Source: Pilaira anomala (Eukaryota > Mucoromycota > Mucoromycetes > Mucorales > Mucoraceae). From it: a stretch of 64,000 nucleotides of DNA. This document shows, in pieces, positions 48,653 to 58,568 of the stretch. The position numbers were made by a program, and so were the translations under genes. Positions within the stretch are counted from its first letter, which is position 1, and every line of letters starts with the position of its first letter. The notes under the pieces were generated by a model. That model made no database searches, was not told the DNA's origin, and saw nothing but the letters and a program-made list of their open reading frames with translations. The stretch is taken from assembly GCA_025716855.1 (NCBI GenBank), contig JAIXMQ010000035.1:62001-126000 (forward strand), read 5' to 3'.

Positions 48653-49244
48653 CTGATATATTTTTTAATTTTAATAAATATATAAATGTGCTTATATTTA
48701 ATTACAGTCACGTGATAAACACGTGAGTTTTGCGAAATATATTCATTGGATTGGTTTTTAAATATTTTTTACCAGTCTTTCTCTGTGCATAGTAGGTAAA
48801 AAGTGAATGAAGAATCAATTCTATTTTAAAGCCCTTTTGACAATTAAGTAATTACAGAGAAGCCATTTCTGTGAGGATGCCGTTTTATTAATACGAAAAA
48901 CGTATGAAAGTAAAAATTGAGCGTATATGACATGAATCATGAATTGCTTCACCACTACTGATTTATCCTTTTTCTAATCGTTTTCACCTTTTGTTAAGTA
49001 TAGCAGTTATCTGCAGGCAGAAGATATGTATTTTTTCAAAATATAAGACAGAGACTAGAATAATTATAAATATTATATCTATACATTTTTAATTCATAAC
49101 AAAAAAAAAAAGAAAAGATTAGTAAAATTATTTATTTATTTACTAGAAAAGAATTTAGATTTATATTATATATAATAACGGTTGAGATAAAAAAAAAATA
49201 ATAAGTATATGATTGAAAATAATGAAAATAAGTATGTATTCTGT
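48653..49244. other. Intergenic region, 0.6 kb
   Basis: Apart from the tRNA upstream boxes, only the 3' flank of the RTA1-like gene; no gene seen. Confidence 0.45.
48677..48725 (-). promoter_or_regulatory. Upstream element of tRNA-Glu copy 2: TATA-like stretch plus two CACGTG boxes
   Basis: An AAATATATAAA stretch at 48677-48687 lies about 25-35 bp before the tRNA. CACGTG occurs at 48709-48714 and 48720-48725, 11 bp apart. The nearest box begins 57 bp from the mature 5' end, as at copy 1. The sequence between boxes and tRNA differs from copy 1, so spacing is kept while sequence is not. Confidence 0.6.
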
Positions 49245-50159
49245 TTAAATATTGTTATGTGTAAATTTCATTTTGTCACTTGGGCGCATTTCAATACCAT
49301 TTTCAGCACGAGTTAGCTCATCTGAACTGGAAACAGAACTGATTGTTGCTGAACTTATATCTCTGTTTATAGCATCACGTTTAGGAAGATAGTTACCCAT
49401 AAAGTATATACAGTATGCGACAAAACTAACAGCAATTGCAAGAGTATCAAACACATAAAACGCCCATTCAGCTGCAGCTATAACACCACCATGATCAGTA
49501 GCGAATTCAGCTACACGATAAATTGAACGGATATATAAGAGAATAAGAGTGATATAAAGGGATCGAACCATTTTCTCTTTAGGGTTAGTTTGACCTTCGA
49601 CAATGTAGTTGTACTTAGGACTCTTATGAACGTAAACTGTTATAAATGCAAAAGAGGCGAAAAAAAACAATTGAACAGCAAGTCCTACGAGAGCAATTGT
49701 CTTTCCAATTTGTGCAGATTCAATACTCGCCATTAATCCTCCACCAGATCCTTGTAACATAAACGAAAAAATATCGCTTGAGAAAAAGAACCAGGTAATA
49801 AACTTGGGATGTAAAAAAAAATTTTTTGCTGGAACATTTGATAGGCGAACTACTTCTCCAAGAGCTTTATAATTGACTAAAGCAAGCGCATTAGGTGGTA
49901 AAAGTAAGAAAAAAGTCATCGCAATATATTTTCCAAGACTGGTTCCACCAGTTGAACATAAAATTCTTATTAAATAACCTATGGCTTCCATCAGTGCTGT
50001 GATAGGTAAAATATATAAAAACTTGCGGCTTCTCGATCTATGAATTCGTACAGACAAATAAATTGTAAAAAGTATAAAAACGACTAAACTAACGATTGCA
50101 AGAGGCACATTGGGGAGATAAACAAAATATCTTCGAGTTGATTCTTCAGGGGATTCCAT
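49245..50159 (-). CDS. RTA1-like seven-helix membrane protein (lipid-translocating exporter family)
   Basis: Intronless, 304 residues, seven predicted membrane spans, the plan of the fungal RTA1/RTM1/RSB1 family, linked in yeast to export of sphingoid bases and resistance to toxic lipophilic compounds. Family landmarks: MEAIGYLIRILCS after span 2, LLPPNALALVNYKALGEVVR, FSSDIFSFMLQGSGGGLMAS (the QGxGGG motif), LYITLILLYIRSIYRVAEFA and a WAFYVFDTL segment before span 7. The cytosolic C-terminus is Ser-rich (SSATISSVSSSDE). No gene neighbour suggests a specific substrate. Confidence 0.92.
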   Translation of the reverse strand: MESPEESTRRYFVYLPNVPLAIVSLVVFILFTIYLSVRIHRSRSRKFLYILPITALMEAIGYLIRILCSTGGTSLGKYIAMTFFLLLPPNALALVNYKALGEVVRLSNVPAKNFFLHPKFITWFFFSSDIFSFMLQGSGGGLMASIESAQIGKTIALVGLAVQLFFFASFAFITVYVHKSPKYNYIVEGQTNPKEKMVRSLYITLILLYIRSIYRVAEFATDHGGVIAAAEWAFYVFDTLAIAVSFVAYCIYFMGNYLPKRDAINRDISSATISSVSSSDELTRAENGIEMRPSDKMKFTHNNI

Positions 50160-50805
50160 TATGGGAGTCGAAAGTTTAAAATAAGAGAAAATAATCTGTA
50201 AAATACGCCTTAAATTTAGATCATCTATTTATATATGTTTGAAATTTCAAGTGGTGTTACAGACCTCATGTACCCGATCAAATCTTGGCTTTCTTCTCCT
50301 TCATTTTATTTTTATAATGTCTTGGAATCATTTCGTGACTTGAATTGATTTTTGAATTATTCAAGTTTGAAAGCTCTAGTGATACCGAAGACAATCATAA
50401 ATATTCGAAAGTTTTACCATGAATGGGAGTATTGTATTTTATCGAACGAGCGTGAAATTGCTATTAAAATAATTGAGGTCCACCACTAACATGAAATAAT
50501 GTAACTTTTTTTTTAAAGATTTTGATTGATCAAGGTTAACAATGTCTTGGTATTTTTTTAACGTAGGAGCTCAAATACCAAGGATCCGAGGGAAGATAGG
50601 ATTATTATAAATTAAAATTAGATTTTCAGGAAAGAAATATAAAATAAAACCTATATTGTAAACATACTGCTTAAATGTATTATGTATTACCACATACACT
50701 ATTTTTTTTTGCGCATGCCATTTTTAATTCTAAAATTAAAAACATTAGCTCTTATATTACAATATTTGATTTAAGGATTGATTGTCACAGGATTTGCATT
50801 AGTTA
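50160..50805. other. Intergenic region, 0.65 kb, no supported gene
   Basis: Promoter side of the RTA1-like gene, AT-rich, nothing recognised. Confidence 0.45.
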
Positions 50806-51815
50806 GCCGGCGAAATTGACAATGAAGACGAAAGCAGAAGTAAGCGACAAAGAGTGAATAGGGGGTTGATGGAAGATATCAAAGGTCGCGGTGATAAAAA
50901 AGAAGATGAAAAGAAGGTGAAAAAAAAAGCGAAAAAGAAAATAAAAAAAAAGTCGCTGATATCTGGGATTCCTGAAGAACACTTTTACAAACAATAAGGG
51001 AATCCATTGTCTTACCCGCCTTAAAGTAACGTAGTAATTTTGCGTTGCTCATTTATGTATTTAATGAAAAAAAACATGGTTTTATATTTAGCCCTGAGTC
51101 GCATAATGTAATTTGGTGTGGTAAATAAGTTCTTCGTAGGCCGGTACTCCCGGTAGATCTTTTCCGAGAACTTAATAATAAAGTTCCAAATATTACCATT
51201 CAACCAGTCAATCATACTCTTAAGCAGATGTTATATGATGCATTTGATACAGTAAGTTGAACCAAAAAGTGTTGAGAACAACACAACTAATAATTGAAGT
51301 GATAACAGAATAAAAAAGATGAATGGACTGAGAAGATCAAAACATTCGAGGGCTTTAACAGCGAGGCTGATTTAACTTTCAGAGAATATTTGATGATTTC
51401 TATTTTTAAAATATTGTAAGTTTCATTAACATTCAAATGTTCGTTATATAACAAAATAACCACTAATTTTATAGCTCTGGTCGGTGGATTGAAAACGATA
51501 TCATTTCCAGAAAGCCGCCTGAGATTCTATATAATCGATCCATTGTTACAGGCATGTAACAAGTACTTAAAGGACCGTGATCACCATGTCACCTTTATCC
51601 GGAGAAATCGAGTTAAAGCTATGGCAGCTCAATTAAAAGACGAAAGGATCACTGATAAACGCCTTAGATATAACGCAGACGGTACAATTCTGTTCAACAG
51701 AAATTCCACTGAATTACTATTATCAGAAGTATCTTCAGCATTCTTATATTGGAAGAATATCTTATTAATTAGATTAGACAGACATCTCATCTTTGAAATA
51801 AAGTATTTTTTTTAG
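50806..51815 (+). pseudogene. Decayed multi-exon gene of unknown, probably lineage-specific family
   Basis: Pieces of coding sequence with intron-like borders. A Lys-rich piece lies at about 50870-50996 (RGDKKEDEKKVKKK, ending EEHFYKQ). An exon at 51132-51251 reads LRRPVLPVDLFRELNN to MLYDAFDT, with a GTAAGT donor. The next exon, from 51309 to about 51414, reads KKDEWTEKIKTFEGFNSEAD. A last piece, to 51815, reads ESRLRFYIIDPLLQACNKYL to STELLLSEVSSAF. The last piece is in a different frame from the exon joined to it, and stop codons lie between the first pieces, so the gene seems broken. The closing NADGTI/ELLL..SSAF pattern is reminiscent of an expanded uncharacterised family in Mucorales, but that is from memory and uncertain. 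Confidence 0.4.
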
Positions 51816-52201
51816 CTTTTTTTTTATATATATACTGTTTATTGAATAGGCAAAGGGGGGGGGGGAGGGACTTTCGAACTTTTTCATTATCCATCTATAA
51901 TAAACTTGCAACAAATGTAAAACTCTCAGAAAACTTATTTATTTATATCGACCATCTTACCATACAGTATACTCCAACTAACTCTTTTTATTGTAGTTAT
52001 TGTATAACTGACACATTCTGATCTCTCTCTGTCTCTTTATAATGACAAGATAACTCCAAACAAAAGTAAATGACCTTTGTAAAATCAATCAAAAACAAAA
52101 TCTATTGGTCAGCTCTATTATTTTATAATTATTTTTAAACGCAAAAAAAAAAAAGATCACCTGTATTTCATTTTTCTTTTTCTTTTTCTTTATTTCAAAA
52201 C

Positions 52202-53841
52202 ATGTATTCTGAAGATAATGTAAATAGAACCCTAAGAGGCCCAAGAAAGCCCCAGAAATTCCCAAATAGAACACCTCGCATGCCAATCAATGTGATTGTT
52301 CCCACCAGAAAATTCGTCCCGCCAACTGAGCCAATCGTTCCTTATGTATACCCACCTCCAAACCCATCTATTGACCGAAAAGACTCAAAAACTGAGCTAC
52401 CTTTAGACCATACCGATTATTCTTCAACTAAAATTGAAGACCAAGTAATAAGAAAATTATCAGAGAAAAAAAAATTACCACCTAGACCACCACCAAAGAA
52501 ATCAACACCTGTTATTTATGACTCCACTGACGAAGAAGAAGAGGAGAAAGACGAGTTATTTCTAGAGTTGACTCGTAATGAGAGTGTGCACGATATTGTT
52601 GCATCTGATGAGGATGACGCTGACGATGATGATAACGAGGCCGATGAAGATATATTTCGAGAATTAACTCGCAAAAAGAGTGTACATGATATCACTATAT
52701 CCGACGACGAAGAAGACGAAGACGAAGAAGACGAAGACGACGACGAAGAAGAAGTCAAACCTTTCGCGCGTCAGGCTGACTTGCCATCGATTCCTAAACA
52801 CATTACACATAACTTACCACCTATACCCACCGTTTCAGCTCCTGGTTATTCTTCTGATGAAGATCAGACACCTTCAATTCCTGCTATATGCGTTCCTGGC
52901 GATTACTCAGATGACGAAAAATTGGTTTCCACCAAAAAAGTAGACCCGATTTACAACTCCTTATATTTTGGTATTCGTTGTGACGGATGTGAAGAACCAC
53001 TTACTGGACAAGCTATGACAACTTCTGGTAAGAAATGGCATACACGTTGTTTCAAGTGTCAAATCTGCCGTCAAAATTTAGAGCATATAGCATTTTATGA
53101 AAATCATGGTTTACCTTATTGTGCACTTGATTACCACGAAAAGTTCAGCCCTCGATGTGATTTTTGTCAAACGCCTATAGAGGAACAACTCATAACTGCG
53201 CTAGGAAAGACTTATCATGCAGGCCATTTCTTTTGCCGTGAATGTGGAAAACCATTTGATGAAGAAACCAACTTTTTGGAACATGAGGGACACGCATATT
53301 GCGAGAAAGATTATCATAAAAAGTTTGGTAAAACATGCAAAGGGTGTGGTGAAGTAGTTATGGGATATCTTTTGGTAGCTTTGGGTAGTGAGTGGCATAA
53401 AGAATGTTTTGCTTGCGCTGATTGTGGTGTAGCTTTCACTTCATCTACTTTCTTGGTCAAAGGTGGAAAACCTTACTGCGAAGAACATTATTACAACAAG
53501 AAAACCAAGGTTTTACCGACAATAAAAAAGGATGAAAAAAAGGCTTCTCCAACACCCACACCATTGAATGAAAAAATGTGTTATAAATGCAATAAGCCAG
53601 TTCAAGGCAGATTGGTAAGTGCGTTTGGTCACGATTATCATCCGTTACATTTTCAATGTTCAAACTGTAACAAATTATTACAAGCAAGAATGCCAGGTAA
53701 AAAAAAAGAAAAAAAAAATCATTGTAATTCTTGAATGAATATTTACGCTTATATTATTTAGAATCTTACAAAGAAGGGGAAAATGGAAGTTTAGTATGCA
53801 CAAAACCTTGTACTAAAAAAAATACAGTGCGTCTTTTTTAA
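52202..53841 (+). CDS. Four-LIM-domain protein, paxillin-like
   Basis: Two exons (52202-53696, 53762-53841) give 524 residues. The N-terminal half is disordered: Pro-rich (PPRPPPKK), then two copies of an acidic motif (ELTRNESVHDIVASDE and ELTRKKSVHDITISDD) separated by Asp/Glu runs. The C-terminal half has four LIM zinc fingers: CDGCEEPL to CALDYHEKF; CDFCQTPI to CEKDYHKKFG; CKGCGEVV to CEEHYYNKK; and CYKCNKPVQG to CTKPCTKK, the last ending across the intron. The paxillin/Pxl1 layout (disordered N-terminus, C-terminal LIM array) suggests an adaptor at polarised growth sites, septa or actin structures. True LD motifs are not clear, so the paxillin link is by layout. Confidence 0.88.
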
Positions 53842-53967
53842 GTTTGACAAATGTTATATCTGACTCTTCCTCTGAGCAATAAATAAACTTGGTCCTTTTT
53901 TAATAACATGAGAACTCGTTTGATTAACAGTGTAAAAGCCTTAACCTAATACTTGTGTCAAAACAAT

Positions 53968-54041
53968 TGAATTTTTTTATCCATAAATGGAAACAAAATA
54001 TATGAAAATGAACATCTCACAAAAAGCCTGCCGTTATAACA
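53968..54041 (+). repeat. Left copy of a 74-bp direct repeat bounding a 5.9-kb island
   Basis: Nearly identical to 59876-59949 (shared blocks CCATAAATGGAAACAAAATA and AACATCTCACAAAAAGCCTG). It lies about 130 bp after the LIM gene stop codon. Confidence 0.85.
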
Positions 54042-54086
54042 CCTTTTTTTTTAGTCTTTCTTTTTTTTTTTGTCATACATTATACG

Positions 54087-54164
54087 TGTCGTATTTGCAT
54101 CATCTCTACTTATATAAAATAAGTAGATTAGGGATATAAAACTAAACATTATAATAAAAGCCTG
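54087..54164 (+). repeat. Dispersed hairpin repeat, copy 1
   Basis: Begins TGTCGTATTTGCATCATCTC, has inverted arms CTACTTAT/ATAAGTAG, then GATTAGGGATATAAA and AACATTATAATAAAA. Confidence 0.8.
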
Positions 54165-54270
54165 TTGTCGAGGATGATTATAAGCATGGCTAAATAAATA
54201 CGTGATCATTGTAGTTATTATATATATATGTATATTATTTTATTATTATTATTATTAAGCAAGATCATGG

Positions 54271-54337
54271 TGTCGTATTTGCATCATCTCTACTTATATA
54301 AACGTAAGTAGATCAGGGATATAAAAATAAACATTAA
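54271..54337 (+). repeat. Dispersed hairpin repeat, copy 2
   Basis: Same head and arms as copy 1 (CTACTTA/TAAGTAG), ending in AAAATAAACATTAACTA. Lies 107 bp after copy 1. Confidence 0.8.
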
Positions 54338-54491
54338 CTATTCCTCATCATGATTGTAATGTTTAAAGTAATTTTTCAAAATTTATCATTATTGTCGTCT
54401 TGTATTAAAAAGAACATTTAAATGAAAAAAAAAGTACTTAGTATCATAGAGTCGGTCTTATTAAAAGAGTTCTTTATTATATAAATTGATA

Positions 54492-55844
54492 TTAGTAATA
54501 ATTGACTGGACAATCTCGGAATTTGGAGCTTGAGTTGCTGGCCATATTTAATAAATTCGCAATAGTTAGGTCTGGTGAAGGTGGTGGTGGTGGTACATAA
54601 TTAGGTGATGAATCTGAAAAACAACAATACCAGAACACCTGTGTCACGTACAACAATACTTGCAAATTCTTGAAAGTAACAAATGACTGGATGGAAGCTA
54701 AAGAGTTGGGAACTTCAATGCGACCAATCTCAGTCATGGTATATACGCGACTTCGGAAGGTGTACAACTATTAGATAAACCCAACGTTGGGTAAACCAGT
54801 TTTCCTTGGTGATTCACAATAATTTAGCGGGTCGCATGGCCTTGTGCTGGCGACAGTCCACTCGATTTTCTGCCCTATTATGATTGAGATTGTAAGATAG
54901 AGGCTTACATAAAAAATCAATTGGAATCCGTTTACTTGAAAAGATAGGACCGGACTTCCTTTTTTTAAACAATTGTTTTTGGTCAAGACGACTAGCTTTA
55001 AAGTAGCAATACATAAAGATTGTATTGTCGTACTATCATCACCAGGTTTGACTTCACCATACCCAATATGGCTTCCAAATCTTGACTGAATCAATGTAGA
55101 GATAATGGCATTAGCCCGTATATCAGAAGTGATATTGCCAGTCTTGTTTGGCCATCTCAGAATGACCTTTTTAATATTATCAGAAAGCATTGATGACAAA
55201 AGTGGCTCATAGTATCTAATTTGATGATCTACTTCACCTACTTTTTTCTTATCGACAATAGCATCAAAAGGTAGCTTTGTCAGCCTATTATAAACAAAAT
55301 AAAAAAAAAAATATAAGTAAGTCCTTATAATCAAACACTGTACATTCGACTACACTTACATGTCTGCGATCCCTTCAACCACACGTGCTTTTAAGCTGTC
55401 AAGAGATCCAGCAAGTGTTAACAGCTTTAACTTCGCTTCTTTCGGATTCAATTCTTTTGAATCAATACAAAATATGATATCCATTATATCCAGGTATTCT
55501 TTTTTATTAAAAAAAGAATAGTGTGATTCAGGAATTTTGTTTTGTAATAATTGTTGTTGACTAGCTGACAATGCATCAAGCAATTCCTCGTTAAAAAAAG
55601 ACAACATCGTATTACTGCGCTGGTTTTTTGCTAAAAACAGGACACCCCCTAACGCTAATAATTCTTGGATATAACTTTCAATTACAACCGGTTTAGCTAA
55701 GTTGCCAGAATGAATTTGGTAACGTCGGAAAATAGATGCAGCATCAAAATCGCCTTGATCGTTTTCAGTTTTAATCACCAAAGTTGGTTCTATTGATGTT
55801 TGTATAGGAGGATTTAATGTTGCTGGTACAGTTGAGTATGACAT
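54492..55844 (-). CDS. PD-(D/E)XK-like protein of a dispersed unknown family (best copy)
   Basis: Three exons (55844-55360, 55284-54909, 54767-54492) give 378 residues. No family recognised by name. The middle exon contains SDIRANAIISTLIQSRFGSH then IGYGEVKPGDDSTT. D216 followed 23 residues later by E239-V-K241 fits the D...ExK active-site pattern of PD-(D/E)XK nucleases, with hydrophobic residues around it. The segment before (YYEPLLSSMLSDNIKKVILR) is helical and the part after (ATLKLVVLTKNNCLKKGSPV) alternates helix and strand. Ends in a Pro-rich tail. Two further copies lie at 35.8-37.7 kb on the opposite strand, one clearly broken. The frame also runs upstream through an in-frame minisatellite toward 56474, interrupted by one TAA, so the true start may be further upstream. 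Nuclease activity is inferred only. Confidence 0.55.
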
Positions 55845-55869
55845 TGCTGGTATTTTTGAGCTTGAGCTT

Positions 55870-56100
55870 GATGTTACGGGTATTGTTGATGATGTTATGG
55901 GTATTGTTGATGATGTTATGGGTATTGTTGATGATGTTATGGGTATTGTTGATGATGTTATGAGTATTGTTGATGATGTTATGAGTATTGTTGATGATGT
56001 TATGAGTATTGTTGATGATGTTATGAGTATTGTTGATGATGTTATGAGTATTGTTGATGATGTTATGGGTATTGTTGATGATGTTATGGGTATTGTTGAT
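55870..56100 (-). repeat. 21-bp minisatellite, exactly 11 units, coding for a heptapeptide repeat
   Basis: Unit GATGTTATGGGTATTGTTGA plus T on the plus strand. Units 1-4 and 10-11 carry GGGT, units 5-9 carry GAGT. On the minus strand it is in frame with the downstream gene and reads a Thr/Ser/Ile repeat (ITSSTIP or ITSSTIL). Confidence 0.93.
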
Positions 56101-56141
56101 GCTGAGTTTGATGATACTGGTATTGTTGAATCTGATACTGT

Positions 56142-56474
56142 TTATGTTTTTGAGAGCGCAGTACGTGTCACGAACTGCTCAGAGTTCTTAGTCAAAAGGT
56201 TATTGGCAGCAGTGGAACAATCAGCATCGGCTTGCGCCAGGGTACCTTTGATGCTTTGTTCTTTCCAGAACTCTTTACACATTAGACTATTCTTAAAACA
56301 TAAAAAATCTTCTTGAAGACGAAGTTTGTCTTCTTGGGGCAAATGATTTTCTAGAATGACCCTGTATCTAGCGTGACATTTTGTTTGATCCACATACCCA
56401 AATTCTTTTGCAAAGGATATTACGTTCAAGCTCTCCTTATTCCTCAAACACCACGAAGAATCTACGGCCAACAC
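56142..56474 (-). pseudogene. Probable N-terminal domain of the PD-(D/E)XK-like gene, cut off by one stop codon
   Basis: Open frame of 110 residues (MLAVDSSWCLRNKESLNVIS, then KEFGYVDQTKCHARYRVILE, CSTAANNLLTKNSEQ, ALSKT) with normal amino-acid composition and helical character. It ends at TAA (56142-56144). The same frame then continues as TVSDSTIPVSSN through the heptapeptide minisatellite into the gene at 55844 without any other stop. So the whole looks like one protein of about 660 residues with a single nonsense codon: a recent pseudogene, a read-through stop, or two separate proteins. The upstream end abuts a dispersed repeat at 56495. Confidence 0.5.
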
Positions 56475-56494
56475 TCGTGGTCGCTTATTAGACG

Positions 56495-56760
56495 TGTCGT
56501 ATTTGCGTCAAATCTAACCTCCGAAACTCGGCCAAAGACATCGTTAGATGCCGGCTAGTAAGAGCCTATAGTCGACCGTTGCGATCTGTGTGTAGCCGGT
56601 CGTATTTTACTACTTCCCTCTACATATAAGTAGATTAGGGTTATAAACTAAACATTATAATAAAAACCTGACATATCCTCATAATAATATACATGTTTAA
56701 CATTGTATATTATTATCAATATCTTGAACCTAAGGAAATATTCTATATTCAAATGCATAT
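56495..56760 (+). repeat. Dispersed hairpin repeat, copy 3, with a unique insert
   Basis: Head TGTCGTATTTGCGTCA, then about 110 bp not found in the other copies. The common tail follows from about 56623 (ATATAAGTAGATTAGGGTTA, AACATTATAATAAAAACCTG, and an AT-rich hairpin around ATATACATG/CATTGTATAT). Confidence 0.75.
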
Positions 56761-57299
56761 ACAAATTGACGTAAATAAGACGCATTAGCACTTAAAAAGA
56801 TATTCAAAACGAATCAAAATAAGCCTTACTGTTCTATTATACGAACACCACAATAAACAACTCTGTCAAATAAACATGACACCCATAACCGAGAACGAGG
56901 TATATACTTCTTCCACATCTTCAACGGGTGCAGAAAACATGTCTATCCCACAGAACATAAATAAGGTTATGAGCAAACCAAATATATAATGATCCTGCAC
57001 ACAAAGCATTCCGTCGCATTCCACGTCGTGATTCCAAGCTTTGTTCGTGTCACATCTGGCTATGTTCGTTTTCAAAAAGAAAATCTTTAACATTGTATAA
57101 AAAACATATAAATATATCTTAAACAAAAAGAAAACGCGAAACGCTTTCTTTTCAATAACAGAGTCTCAACAAAATGAAACTCAGAATAATATAACGCATA
57201 AATATGCAAATCACAAAATAACTACACAAATACTTCTGATCTCTCGCCTTTTTGTCAGGTATAAACTTACCTTTACAAACATGCTAGGGGGGGGGGCTA
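56761..57299. other. Non-coding part of the accessory island
   Basis: A minus-strand frame of 86 residues (56866-57126) has no motif and is not called. A G9 run lies at about 57288-57296. Confidence 0.4.
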
Positions 57300-57465
57300 T
57301 GTCGTATTTGCGTCATCTCTACTTATAAATATAAGTAGATTAGGGTTATAAACTAAACATTATAATAAAAACCTGACATATCTTCATAATAATATACATG
57401 TTTAACATTGTATATTATTATCAATATCTTGAACCTAAAGGAAATATTTTATATTTAAATGCAGA
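57300..57465 (+). repeat. Dispersed hairpin repeat, copy 4 (most complete)
   Basis: Head TGTCGTATTTGCGTCATCTC, perfect 9-bp inverted arms CTACTTATA (57319-57327) and TATAAGTAG (57330-57338), then the common tail, near-identical to copy 3 for about 120 bp up to TATCTTGAACCTAA. Confidence 0.82.
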
Positions 57466-58568
57466 TGCAAATATTAAATAAAAATATAGATTCTCAATTT
57501 ATATTAATAAATCGAATAAGATATATTTACTGCTAATAGTCTTGATACATGATTAGCTATCTTGTGTTGGGATAAGAACAGCTATTAACAGAAAAAATAC
57601 ATTATTCATCTATTGATAATAAAGTGATATTATATTACCCGTATAAAAAATAAGAATAAAAAGAATGACGCTGCTGGAATAACAAGTATCCAACAACTGT
57701 CAATTCAATCCCAAAAAAGGGAAAACATAATTCAATACGAGCAGAACAATAGGATTGACCGAGTTCTTCGTCAATTAAAGTAAAAGCATTTACCAATGAA
57801 ATTTGTAGCAATGGATCCCAGATCGATAATTAACCCTGTAATATAATTACAAGGTACAGTTAATCAAGGACATAGATTGTTATCCAGTCGGATAGACAGG
57901 ATCCAAGATTATTTATGGTCAATTCAAAAGAGTAGAACGTTTATATTCAAAAGCAGAGGAATTGGGTATAGATTCATTTAAACCCATCAAAAGATGGTCC
58001 TTTTCAAACACAATCATCAACAAGATATTCAGGATATATAAAGATGATTATTATTTTAGTTCAGAAGAGTTCTTTTCAGTTTATTCTATAATAAAAATTA
58101 CCCAAGTCTTTTCTCATTAAGCCGCATTGTCCACAAGCCATATCGCTTAACTTCAATTGGTTAATAGATATTTTACGTCACAAAGTAAAGTTGGGTATTT
58201 ACCCTAGCTTTAAACTAGAGTTGTTTATTACGATTTTTTTTCCAGTTGAACAAGCTGGAAAGATCGTTCAAAGTGTCAATAGCGAACAGTGGTAAGTTCA
58301 AAGTAGTAATTAAGTTGAAAAGAGGTTTATTAATGTACTCGATAAAGCTCACAATAGTGAAGGAAACAAAACCCTCACAAGCAACAGGAAAAGAGGTAGG
58401 TTTAAAACGTTTTTTTTTTTCAGTGGCTACCTTTTTAATCTGGTTATCATTAAATAGACCTTTAGTCGCGTCATTCTGGAGAGAAGAGAATAAAGCAATA
58501 TCCTGAACAGAAAACAAGAGTATAACATTTTGGTTTTGCCTTCTACAAAAAACCCGCAAAGAGATTCT
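57466..58568. other. Decayed sequence in the accessory island
   Basis: Short open stretches without overall frame (for example plus strand near 57925-58115 reading ERLYSKAEELGIDSFKPIKR, and frames on both strands at 58215-58559). Probably remnants of an element; none matches a family I can name. Confidence 0.35.

Larger units (their letters stand above)
53842..54491. other. Repeat-bearing intergenic region at the left edge of the accessory island
   Basis: Holds the left 74-bp direct repeat and two copies of a short hairpin repeat; no gene seen. Confidence 0.5.

Noticed and set aside
55897..56316. Plus-strand frame with a repeated MGIVDDV peptide
   Set aside because: The minus-strand reading connects in frame to a real gene on one side and to a normal-composition domain on the other; the plus-strand frame has no supported context.
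57330..57352. TTAGGGTTA looks like telomere sequence
   Set aside because: Only about one and a half units, part of a dispersed repeat, and one copy reads TTAGGGATA.
58215..58559. Frames on both strands before the satellite
   Set aside because: Overlap each other, no recognisable domain, inside a decayed region.
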